Of a DNA stretch of 32,954 bases, positions 1 to 8,481 are shown one piece after another (the first letter of the stretch is position 1; each line of letters opens with the position of its first letter). The DNA comes from Bacteroidota bacterium. GTDB taxonomy: Bacteria; Bacteroidota; Bacteroidia; Chitinophagales; S012-47. The notes beneath the pieces were generated by a model. It did no database searches. It saw nothing but the letters and a program-made list of their open reading frames with translations, and was not told where the DNA came from. Location of the stretch: the NCBI GenBank assembly GCA_024276745.1, contig JAJRWN010000117.1, positions 1 through 32,954 of the forward strand, written 5' to 3'. The position numbers were made by a program, and so were the translations under genes.

Positions 1-867
1 GACAGTTTGCTGGGCCGGCAAGCCCGGTCGTTCACGATAACAACCGATTATCCACTGAATCTGAAAACACAATTATTTCAGTATGGGGTGCGAATCAATT
101 ATGATTTGGTGCAGGACGAACGCTGTGCCGGTATTCCGCTTTATCGCGGCAACAGCAGTACACCCGTATTTTATCCCTGGTATTTTTATCCGATTATTGT
201 CCCCGATCCTACTCATCCGATTACAAAACACCTCGAAGCGATACGGATCAATTTTGCCAGTTCGATAGATACCATCAAAGTACCCGGATTGAAAAAAACC
301 ATTTTATTGCATAGCTCTTCAAGCAGCCGGCTGATGTTTAATCCGGTACGGCTAACCCTGAGTATGGCCGGTACAAAACCCGATCCTGTATTATTCAATA
401 AATCAGATATTCCGGTGGCTGTTTTGGTTGAAGGAAGTTTTCATTCAGTTTATAAAGGACGATTGCCTCAAGAATTTTTAAGAATCTATCGGGATAGTCT
501 GGGTTTAAAATATAAATCATCCAGCGATGAAAATAAAATGATTGTGATTGCCGATGGAGATATAGCTGCCAATGAAGTGGACAGCAAAGGCGTAAAATAT
601 CCATTGGGATATTATCGATATAATCCGAATTATATTTATGCCAACAAAGATTTTCTTCTGAATTGTATCGACTATCTGGCCGATAATTACGGATTGATAT
701 CAGCCAGAAACAAAGAATTCAGAACCCGTCCTTTGAATCGTGAAAAAGTAAAACAACAACGTTTTAAATGGCAAATGATCAATTTGCTCTTGCCATTATT
801 AGTTTTATTATTTTTTGGAGGAATACAGAATATTGTAAGAAGAAAAAAATATACCGGTTCTTTATGA
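1..867 (+). CDS. gldG: Gliding-motility ABC transporter auxiliary protein GldG, C-terminal part (5' end outside window)
   Basis: Frame is open from base 1 (DSLLGRQARSF...). GldG-like soluble region (VAVLVEGSFHSVYKGRLP, IVIADGDIAANEVD) and a C-terminal TM helix (INLLLPLLVLLFFGGIQNIVRRKKY). Lies just upstream of DUF4340 and dnaN, a common Bacteroidota gldFG-dnaN neighbourhood. Confidence 0.85.
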   Translation, partial: DSLLGRQARSFTITTDYPLNLKTQLFQYGVRINYDLVQDERCAGIPLYRGNSSTPVFYPWYFYPIIVPDPTHPITKHLEAIRINFASSIDTIKVPGLKKTILLHSSSSSRLMFNPVRLTLSMAGTKPDPVLFNKSDIPVAVLVEGSFHSVYKGRLPQEFLRIYRDSLGLKYKSSSDENKMIVIADGDIAANEVDSKGVKYPLGYYRYNPNYIYANKDFLLNCIDYLADNYGLISARNKEFRTRPLNREKVKQQRFKWQMINLLLPLLVLLFFGGIQNIVRRKKYTGSL

Positions 868-1892
868 AAACGACCATAAACCTATTTATCATATTAGTAT
901 TTGCACTATTGCTTTGGTGGTTATTTATAGATCAGGATATTGGAAAATTTTATCATCATCAAGATTCTTTTACTTTTCAGGACACTGCCTCTATATCGAA
1001 GATATTTATGGCTGATATGGGAGGACATCATGTAATACTAAACCGAAAATCCAAAGGACAATGGCAGCTTAACGGAAAATATAAAGCAAGAAAAACAGAA
1101 ACACAAACCTTGCTGCATACGCTTGCACAAATGAAAATCAAAAACCCTGTGCCTGAATCAGCATTGGAAAATGTATCCCGTTCGATGGCAAGTATCAATA
1201 CAAAAGTAGAACTATACAATCAAGAGGGAAAGCTTTTACATTCTTTCTATGTAGGGCCTCCGAACGAAAAAATGAATGGTAATTTTATGAAAATGGAAGG
1301 TTCCGATGACTTGTATCTGGTACACATACCCGGATTTGACGGCCAATTATCAACCCGTTTTTTTGTAGATGAAGATTTATGGCGCGACCGTAGCGTTTTT
1401 CAAATCGATCCCAACAGTTTTCAGTATATAAGCCTAAGCTATCCTCAAAGTCCTGACAGTAGTTTTTCTTTATATCGGAATAAGCGGGATAGTTTTACAC
1501 TGAGGTATTCCAACACCGGGCAAAAATTATTAGAAGAACTTAATCAGAAATGGGCCCGGACTTATGCTTCATACTTTAAAAGTTTAAAGTATGAAGTGCT
1601 TGTGAATAATAATAGCAAACGTGATTCCATCATATCGTCAACCGCATATTGTAGCATTGAAGTGGAGCCGGCAGATGGAGATATTCAAAAAATTGAATTG
1701 TATTATAAGCCGGTTGACAAAAGAACCAAAGCACAAATTACCGAAAACGGAGAAGCCATACAATATGACCTCGACCGTTGGTACGGCATAATGAACAATG
1801 GAAAAGAGTTGGTAATCATCCAGCAATTTGTTTTCGGTAAAGTACTGGTAGGGCCAATGAAATTCAAGATAAAAAAACAATTAAACCAATAG
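864..1892 (+). CDS. DUF4340 domain-containing protein, membrane-anchored
   Basis: The ORF track starts at 768, but ATG at 864 (MKTTINLFIILVFALLLWWLF, N-terminal TM) overlaps the gldG stop as ATGA, typical of translational coupling. The body resembles DUF4340 (SRFFVDEDLWRDRSVFQI-type region). Confidence 0.75.
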   Translation: MKTTINLFIILVFALLLWWLFIDQDIGKFYHHQDSFTFQDTASISKIFMADMGGHHVILNRKSKGQWQLNGKYKARKTETQTLLHTLAQMKIKNPVPESALENVSRSMASINTKVELYNQEGKLLHSFYVGPPNEKMNGNFMKMEGSDDLYLVHIPGFDGQLSTRFFVDEDLWRDRSVFQIDPNSFQYISLSYPQSPDSSFSLYRNKRDSFTLRYSNTGQKLLEELNQKWARTYASYFKSLKYEVLVNNNSKRDSIISSTAYCSIEVEPADGDIQKIELYYKPVDKRTKAQITENGEAIQYDLDRWYGIMNNGKELVIIQQFVFGKVLVGPMKFKIKKQLNQ

Positions 1893-1948
1893 CGTGCTTA
1901 GCATTATTCAACATGTTTAAATCGTCCTTTCTATTATCCGAAAAACTT

Positions 1949-1956
1949 TATCTTTG
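1949..1956 (+). promoter_or_regulatory. Candidate Bacteroidota -7 element (TAnnTTTG) for dnaN
   Basis: TATCTTTG about 30 nt upstream of the dnaN ATG (1986); weak -33-like TTTC 17 nt upstream. Confidence 0.45.
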
Positions 1957-1985
1957 CTTTGCATCGTTTCATTAAAAAGTAAAAC

Positions 1986-3101
1986 ATGAAATTCATTGTA
2001 TCAAATACTGCACTGCTTCAGAATCTACAGCTTATCAATGGAGTTATCAGTACAAATACGGTATTACCCATACTGGAAGATTTTCTTTTTGTCATTGAAG
2101 ACAGCAAGTTAAGTATCTATGCTACCGATTTAGAAACCTCCATGTCAACCAGTTTGGAAATTGAAGCCAAAGAAAACGGCCGGGTAGCAATACCTGCTCG
2201 AATTTTACTGGAGACTTGTAAAAATTTACCTGATCAACCGCTAACCATAAGCATAGATGAAAACAATTATGCTATTGAAATCACTACGGAAAACGGAAAA
2301 TATAAACTGGCCGGTGAAAATGGTGATGAATTTCCAAGAATACCTGTTGCTGAAGATGTAAAAAAAGTAAGCATACCGGGCAGTACTTTGCAGCGTGCCA
2401 TCAGCTATACGCTTTTTGCCGTCAGCAACGATGAATTAAGAGCTGCCATGACAGGCGTTTATGTAGAGTTGGGCACTGACGGTGTGATCTTTGTAGCAAC
2501 AGATGCTCATAAACTGGTAAAATACAAAAGAACTGATGTTCAGGCAGAACAAAATGCTTCCTTTATCTTACCCAAGAAAGCACTGAATTTGTTAAAAGCA
2601 TCATTGCCCGAAGATGAACAAGTAAAAATATCCTATAATACATCAAATGCTTTTTTCAGTTTTGGAAAAGTCAGTTTGATTTGCCGCTTGATTGATTCCA
2701 AATATCCTGATTATAACAATGTTATTCCTACTGAAAATCCTAATAAACTTACCCTTACCAAAAAAGATTTTCAGAATAGCTTAAAACGGATTGCCATATA
2801 TGCCAACAAAACCACGCATCAGGTAATTCTTCGTATTACAGGAAGCGAATTACAAGTATCAGCACAAGATCTTGATTTTTCGAATGAAGCTAACGAAAAA
2901 CTAAATTGCCTGTATGAAGGAGAAGATTTAGAAATAGGATTTAATGCTAAATTTCTAATTGAAATGATGAATGTAATCGATAGTAAAGAGGTAAAAATAG
3001 ATATGTCTTCACCTACAAGGGCTGGTTTGCTTTTCCCTACCGAGCACGATGACAATGAAGATATCACTATGTTGGTGATGCCGGTGATGCTGAGTGCCTA
3101 A
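1986..3101 (+). CDS. dnaN: DNA polymerase III beta subunit (sliding clamp)
   Basis: 371 aa with typical DnaN features (MKFIVSNTALLQNLQLINGVISTNTVLPILEDFLF; C-terminal MLVMPVML). Confidence 0.97.
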   Translation: MKFIVSNTALLQNLQLINGVISTNTVLPILEDFLFVIEDSKLSIYATDLETSMSTSLEIEAKENGRVAIPARILLETCKNLPDQPLTISIDENNYAIEITTENGKYKLAGENGDEFPRIPVAEDVKKVSIPGSTLQRAISYTLFAVSNDELRAAMTGVYVELGTDGVIFVATDAHKLVKYKRTDVQAEQNASFILPKKALNLLKASLPEDEQVKISYNTSNAFFSFGKVSLICRLIDSKYPDYNNVIPTENPNKLTLTKKDFQNSLKRIAIYANKTTHQVILRITGSELQVSAQDLDFSNEANEKLNCLYEGEDLEIGFNAKFLIEMMNVIDSKEVKIDMSSPTRAGLLFPTEHDDNEDITMLVMPVMLSA

Positions 3102-3106
3102 TGCAC

Positions 3107-4300
3107 TTAAACCATCATGGCCTGATGAATACTTTTTATTAAAATATTGCAAACCTGTGATATTTCATCTTTTGTAATGGTTAAAGGTGGAGATATCCTC
3201 AGGCAATCTTCGGCAAACAAAAACCAATCGGTAAACAATCCGTTTTCAATACATTTGTCAATAACAGCCTTATTGATTGATGCCGATTCAAAACGAATGC
3301 AAAGCATTAAGCCCTTACCTCTGACTTCCTGAATGGCATGATGCTGCAATAAAGAACGGAAAAGCATTTCTTTTTCTTCGATCCGCTGAAGCAAGTTTTC
3401 GTATTCGATAACTTGTATGGTTGCGAGAGAAGCGGCACAACACAATGGATTACCCCCAAAAGTTGTGATATGGTTAAGGGCCGGATTTTCTTTGAATACC
3501 GACATAATATGCCGGGATGAAATGGTTGCCGACAGTGGAAGCCCTCCGCCCAATCCTTTGGCAAGCGTAATAATATCAGGAACAATACCATAATGCTGAA
3601 AAGCAAACATCAATCCTGTTCTGCCCATTCCGCATTGAATTTCATCAAGTACAAGTAAAGCACCGGTTTCGTTGCAACGCTTTCTCAATACATGCATAAA
3701 TACTTTGCCGGGTAGCAAAACACCTGCTTCTCCCTGAATGGTTTCAATAATTACTCCGGCTGTATTGTTTGTTATTTGTTCCAAGGCTGCAATATCATTG
3801 AAAGGAAGTGTTTTAATTCCGGGCATAACCGGTCTGAAAGCAGCCTTATATTTTTCATCACCAATCAGGCTCAAAGCACCAAAAGTACTGCCATGATAAG
3901 CATTTGAGAAACAAATGATTTCAGTGCGTCCGGTAAATTTTCTAAGCAATTTTATAGCTGCTTCAATAGCTTCGGTGCCGGAGTTAAGGAAATAAACATT
4001 ATCCAATGGTTGAGGCAGTAAGTCAACGAGTTTTTGAGCCAATTGCACCTGAGGACTCTGTACCAATTCGCCATAAACCATAAGGTGCATAAACTTTGAA
4101 GCTTGTTGATGAATAGCCTTCACAACCTGAGGATGACAATGCCCCACGGCACTCACATTAATACCGCTAATCAGGTCATAATACATCTTGCCGTTCTGAT
4201 CATACATTTTCACTCCCCGGGCCCGTACAATTTCAAGGGTTACAGGTTCAGGGCTTGTTTGGGCAATATACTGCAAAAAGAGTTGTCGCTGACTAATCAT
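3107..4300 (-). CDS. Class III PLP-dependent aminotransferase (acetylornithine/ornithine aminotransferase-like)
   Basis: Motifs NSGTEAIEAAIKLLRKFTGR, LVLDEIQCGMGRTG, ITLAKGLGGGLPL (PLP lysine), TTFGGNPLCCAA. Confidence 0.9.
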   Translation of the reverse strand: MISQRQLFLQYIAQTSPEPVTLEIVRARGVKMYDQNGKMYYDLISGINVSAVGHCHPQVVKAIHQQASKFMHLMVYGELVQSPQVQLAQKLVDLLPQPLDNVYFLNSGTEAIEAAIKLLRKFTGRTEIICFSNAYHGSTFGALSLIGDEKYKAAFRPVMPGIKTLPFNDIAALEQITNNTAGVIIETIQGEAGVLLPGKVFMHVLRKRCNETGALLVLDEIQCGMGRTGLMFAFQHYGIVPDIITLAKGLGGGLPLSATISSRHIMSVFKENPALNHITTFGGNPLCCAASLATIQVIEYENLLQRIEEKEMLFRSLLQHHAIQEVRGKGLMLCIRFESASINKAVIDKCIENGLFTDWFLFAEDCLRISPPLTITKDEISQVCNILIKSIHQAMMV

Positions 4301-4339
4301 TAGGAGTTGTAATTTTACATCAGCAATAAATTTAAAACA

Positions 4340-5332
4340 TTGATTCCGATTATGGAAGGTAATAGCTTCAGAAGTGTATATCCGGATTTTAAAGGTGATT
4401 TTTTGATTCAGCCTGAAACCAAAGTAATGAGCATAGGTTCATGTTTTTCGGAACATATTAGTACTAAACTCATGTCAAACGGATTGCAGATTATACAAAA
4501 TCCTTTTGGTATTTTATATAATCCAATATCCATTGCCACCAATTTAAACAGAGCTTTGAATTTTACAAGCTATCAAATGAAAGATTTGGCATATCATGAC
4601 GGTTTATGGCATTGCTTTGATTTTCACGGCCGTTTCAGTCATCCCGACCAAAAAATATGTTTGGATAAAGTCAATCAAGCCATAAGCACAGCAAGCCGGG
4701 CTATAAAGAGTAGCGATGTCGTGTTGTTGACCTTCGGAACCGGATGGGGTTTCCGGATGAAAGAAAGCGGTAAAATTGTAGCCAATTGTCATAAATTCCC
4801 AGCGCTTGAATTTGAAAGAGTATTGCTAAAACCCGGTAAAATTATTGATATCTGGAAAGGTTTATTCAAAAATTGGTTTGCCGTAAATCCGGATATAAAA
4901 TTGCTCATCAGTATTAGCCCTGTCCGTTACTTACGCGATGGTATGCATGGGAATAATCTGGGCAAAGCGAGTTTACAATTGGCAGTTGATGAGCTGGTCA
5001 ATCAATTTGATATGATCAGCTATTTTCCGGCATTTGAATTGATTACAGACGATCTGAGAGATTACCGGTTTTTTGATCATGATTATGCACATCCAAGCCG
5101 GGAAGCCATTGGATATGTTTGGAAACGCTTTAAAAAAGCCTATTTATCGGCAGAGCTGCAAAACATCATCAAGAGTATCGAAAAAATCAAAAAACAATCG
5201 GCACATATTTCTTTGCACGAGCATCAAAGCATGCAAAAAGCAAGACAATCAAAGATTAAAAATTCGTTGGAAAGACTGATAGAGGAATATCCCGTTTTAG
5301 ATAAGCAAATACTATATCAGATTATAGAATAA
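4340..5332 (+). CDS. GSCFA domain-containing protein
   Basis: Diagnostic SIGSCFSEHIS near the N-terminus, LLTFGTGWGF, and SPVRYLRDG. Start could be 4340 or the in-frame ATG at 4352. Confidence 0.85.
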   Translation: MIPIMEGNSFRSVYPDFKGDFLIQPETKVMSIGSCFSEHISTKLMSNGLQIIQNPFGILYNPISIATNLNRALNFTSYQMKDLAYHDGLWHCFDFHGRFSHPDQKICLDKVNQAISTASRAIKSSDVVLLTFGTGWGFRMKESGKIVANCHKFPALEFERVLLKPGKIIDIWKGLFKNWFAVNPDIKLLISISPVRYLRDGMHGNNLGKASLQLAVDELVNQFDMISYFPAFELITDDLRDYRFFDHDYAHPSREAIGYVWKRFKKAYLSAELQNIIKSIEKIKKQSAHISLHEHQSMQKARQSKIKNSLERLIEEYPVLDKQILYQIIE

Positions 5333-5500
5333 AAGATAATGACTGGCTACCGGAAGGAACTGTCCAACAATTTAATCGTAAAAAAAGATTAAATCAATAA
5401 AATGTGGAAATGATTATTGAGGAAGCGGTGAAATGATTTTAGCTTTGAGGCATTAAATTATTTACGACCTATTGTCCCTCATTATATTAGGTAATTCAGG

Positions 5501-5530
5501 AAAAAAGCTCACCTCCGGGTGAGCTTTTTT
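5501..5530. terminator. Bidirectional intrinsic terminator between the GSCFA gene and recA
   Basis: AAAAAAGCTCACC-TCCG-GGTGAGCTTTTTT: perfect 13-bp arms, 4-nt loop, A/T tracts on both sides, 10 bp past the recA stop. Confidence 0.9.
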
Positions 5531-5539
5531 AGATCAAAT

Positions 5540-6535
5540 TCAATTTTGAGACATTTTCGTTCTAATCTTAGTTTCAATTTCATCGGCAAGTTCAGGATTA
5601 TCTTCTAATAAGGCACGAACAGCTTCCCTACCCTGCCCCAGGCGTGTACTGTCATAGCTATACCATGAGCCACTTTTTTGTAAGATATCCAAATCGACAC
5701 CAATGTCGATAATTTCACCAATTTTAGAAATTCCCTTGCCATAAATAATATCAAATTCGGCAATTTTAAAAGGAGGAGCCAATTTATTTTTTACCACTTT
5801 CACACGGGTACGGTTGCCAACCACAGCATCTCGATCTTTGATTTGCCCAATTCTTCGTATATCGAGCCTTACCGAGGCATAAAATTTAAGTGCATTTCCA
5901 CCGGTAGTGGTTTCGGGATTCCCGAACATGATACCAATTTTCTGCCTTAATTGATTAATAAAAAGGCAGCAACAACCGGTTTTGCTAATGGTTCCGGTAA
6001 GTTTACGCAAAGCCTGAGACATCAATCTGGCTTGCATACCCATTTTAGAATCACCCATTTCACCTTCCAATTCGGCTCTGGGTACCAAAGCGGCTACCGA
6101 GTCGATAACAACAATATCCAAAGCACCCGAACGAATCAAATGTTCGGTAATTTCCAATGCTTGTTCACCACTATCGGGTTGCGATATTAAAAGATTTTCA
6201 ACATCAACGCCCAAATTACTGGCGTATAATTTATCAAATGCATGTTCGGCATCGATAAAAGCAGCCATACCACCGGATTTCTGTACTTCGGCAATAGCAT
6301 GTAAAGAGATGGTTGTTTTTCCTGAAGATTCAGGGCCGTAAACTTCCACAACCCTACCTCTGGGAAGTCCTTTGATTCCTAAGGCATAATCTAAGCCAAT
6401 GGAGCCCGATGAAAACGAATCGTTTTCAACAACTATTGATTCGCCAAGCCGCATTACGGTTCCTTTACCATATAATTTATCCAGTTTATCCAGTGTAAGT
6501 TTTAGGGCTTTATCTTTTCCGTTATCGTTACTCAT
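5540..6535 (-). CDS. recA: Recombinase A
   Basis: Walker [41 protein letters not shown]. Confidence 0.98.
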   Translation of the reverse strand: MSNDNGKDKALKLTLDKLDKLYGKGTVMRLGESIVVENDSFSSGSIGLDYALGIKGLPRGRVVEVYGPESSGKTTISLHAIAEVQKSGGMAAFIDAEHAFDKLYASNLGVDVENLLISQPDSGEQALEITEHLIRSGALDIVVIDSVAALVPRAELEGEMGDSKMGMQARLMSQALRKLTGTISKTGCCCLFINQLRQKIGIMFGNPETTTGGNALKFYASVRLDIRRIGQIKDRDAVVGNRTRVKVVKNKLAPPFKIAEFDIIYGKGISKIGEIIDIGVDLDILQKSGSWYSYDSTRLGQGREAVRALLEDNPELADEIETKIRTKMSQN

Positions 6536-6625
6536 AATGTATGATTGAATGATTATTATACGAATTAAATGGGTGAGCTATTAAAATTTTTAAGCTTATA
6601 CTAAACCAAGACCAAGTTAGATTTT

Positions 6626-7276
6626 TTACTTGATATTTAGGTTGCTTTTTTGATAAAATTTGCAAATATCTTTTAATCCGCAATCGCTACAATGAGGATT
6701 TCTGGCAGTACAAACATAACGGCCGTGGAGTATAAGCCAATGATGTGCCCGAGGAATAATTTCTTTTGGGAAATGTTTCACTAATTGCAGCTCACATTGC
6801 AGTGGTGTTTTGGCCCGGTAGCTTAATCCTATCCTGGCCGACACACGGAAAACGTGGGTGTCAACTGCCATAGTAGGTAAATTGAATAATACAGATGCTA
6901 ATACATTGGCAGTTTTTCTGCCAACACCTGGTAATTTTTGAAGTTGATCGACATCAGAAGGAAGGCTACCCTGAAACTCGTTTTCTACCATTTTAGCCAT
7001 GGCAATCAGATGCCGGCTTTTGCTGTTTGGATAGGTGATGCTTTTAATGTATTTAAATACTGTTTCAACATCAGCATCGGCCAATGATTTGAAATCCGGA
7101 AATTGCTTAAAAAAAGCGGGCGTTGTCAGATTTACTCTTTTATCGGTACACTGTGCCGACAGCATTACCGCCACAATTAATTCATAGGGTTTCTGATAGA
7201 CCAATTCAGTATCAGCATCAGGTTGATGTTTAACAAAATATTGAATCAGTGCATGGTAGCGTTCTTTTTGTGTCAT
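6626..7276 (-). CDS. nth: Endonuclease III
   Basis: HhH motif LPGVGRKTANVL, catalytic VDTHVFR, Fe-S ligands C-x6-C-x2-C-x5-C (CTARNPHCSDCGLKDIC). Start placed at ATG 7276 (MTQKERYHALI); the track's extra N-terminus MNFLRNSLFL is encoded by a terminator hairpin. Confidence 0.92.
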   Translation of the reverse strand: MTQKERYHALIQYFVKHQPDADTELVYQKPYELIVAVMLSAQCTDKRVNLTTPAFFKQFPDFKSLADADVETVFKYIKSITYPNSKSRHLIAMAKMVENEFQGSLPSDVDQLQKLPGVGRKTANVLASVLFNLPTMAVDTHVFRVSARIGLSYRAKTPLQCELQLVKHFPKEIIPRAHHWLILHGRYVCTARNPHCSDCGLKDICKFYQKSNLNIK

Positions 7277-7289
7277 GGACGGATACAAA

Positions 7290-7319
7290 AAAAGTGAATT
7301 TCTTAAGAAATTCACTTTT
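7290..7319 (-). terminator. Intrinsic terminator/attenuator hairpin between the 79-aa protein gene and nth
   Basis: Perfect 30-nt palindrome AAAAGTGAATTTCTT/AAGAAATTCACTTTT, 23 bp past the upstream gene's stop, followed on the minus strand by a T run (TTTTTTTG). Confidence 0.75.
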
Positions 7320-7342
7320 ATTTATCCGGTTTTTCAAATAAA

Positions 7343-7582
7343 TCAAATAGCTGCTGCCAATGGTTTACTTTTTTTACTATATTCCATAATCAACTGCACA
7401 GAGGTATCAGAAGGTGTACGTTTTAAGATATTTAGTAAATAAGTACTTTCCAAAAGCGAATTGTACCGGTCTTGTGTATCCATATTCCACTTCATGTGAG
7501 CAGTCATAGAAGCAATTTCTTCGGCAGAAAGCTCTTTGTAGAGATATTGAATTAAGTCACAATCAGAGTAAGTTTTCGTCAT
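7343..7582 (-). CDS. Small (79 aa) soluble protein downstream of an ECF sigma gene; possible degenerate anti-sigma protein
   Basis: LIQYLYKELSAEEIASMTAHMKWNMDTQDRYNSL resembles the anti-sigma zinc-finger fold segment (L-x-YLxGELsxEE...H-x3-C-x2-C), but the cysteines are replaced. Co-directional with the sigma gene. Confidence 0.6.
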   Translation of the reverse strand: MTKTYSDCDLIQYLYKELSAEEIASMTAHMKWNMDTQDRYNSLLESTYLLNILKRTPSDTSVQLIMEYSKKSKPLAAAI

Positions 7583-7681
7583 AGGCTAAAAGTTTTTAAT
7601 TATGCAAACATGTTTTTTATCAATTGCATACCCAAAACGAAAGCCACTGAGTAATATTATCCGGTACCTAAAAATTCTTTA

Positions 7682-8260
7682 CTAAATAGAGATTTGTTTT
7701 TCTTCTAATATTTTTCGCATATTAATCAATGCATATCTCATACGGCCTAAAGCAGTATTAATAGACACATTAGTTAACTTGGCGATTTCCTTAAAACTTA
7801 AATTGGCATAATGCCTGAGAATAACAACCTCTTTTTGTTCTTCAGGCAATTGATCCAGCAAATGACGAACTCTGGATGTAGTTTCATCTCTAATCATGCT
7901 CTGTTCGGCATTAACCGATGAAAACTTCAGTACATCAAAAATATCAAAACCATCCTGGTTTGTAATTTTTGGAGTTCTTTTAGCTTTTCTAAAATAGTCG
8001 ATACACAAATTATGGGAAATACGAAGAGCCCAAGGTAAAAATTTACCTTCTTCTTTGTATTTATCCTTTCTAAGCGTATTGATAATTTTAATAAAGGTAT
8101 CTTGAAAAATATCTTCTGCCAAATACTGATCTTTAACAAATATGTAAATCGTTGTAAAGATTTTCTTTTTATGACGATTGATGAGAGATTCGAGGGCAGC
8201 TTCATCACCTGCCTTGTACATATGGACCAACTCCTGATCACTAAGCACCTGATTGCGCAT
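7682..8260 (-). CDS. RNA polymerase ECF-type sigma factor (RpoE/SigW-like)
   Basis: Region 2 (YLAEDIFQDTFIKI, FLPWALRISHNLCIDYFRK) and region 4 (LPEEQKEVVILRHYANLSFKEIAKLTNVSINTALGRMRYAL). Confidence 0.93.
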   Translation of the reverse strand: MRNQVLSDQELVHMYKAGDEAALESLINRHKKKIFTTIYIFVKDQYLAEDIFQDTFIKIINTLRKDKYKEEGKFLPWALRISHNLCIDYFRKAKRTPKITNQDGFDIFDVLKFSSVNAEQSMIRDETTSRVRHLLDQLPEEQKEVVILRHYANLSFKEIAKLTNVSINTALGRMRYALINMRKILEEKQISI

Positions 8261-8481
8261 AACAATGTAGTTTTAGATTAAAAAAAGCGTAATATCAAGT
8301 AATAGTGTAGAGTTATAAGTCTATAGTTTCAATTTAGGTTAATAAAAAAAGAATTTAATGATTATCCTTACGCTGAATCAAGAGAATGGTTCAAATGATA
8401 TAGTTTTGCGAAACATTGCCCAAAGATCCACGCTTTTCAAGTTATGCACAGTTTTTACAAAAACCAAGCCAAGAAATAATA

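Noticed and set aside
3093-3107. AGTGC-CTAAT-GCACT hairpin at the dnaN/aminotransferase junction
   Set aside because: Only 5 bp of stem, no U-tract; not enough to call a terminator.
5370-5394. ATTTAATC-N9-GATTAAAT inverted repeat in the GSCFA-recA intergenic region
   Set aside because: AT-rich 8-bp stem with no U-tract; the strong terminator at 5501-5530 explains termination; easily arises by chance.
7927-8265. 112-aa ORF in another frame on the same strand as the ECF sigma factor
   Set aside because: Entirely overlapped by the convincing sigma factor CDS.
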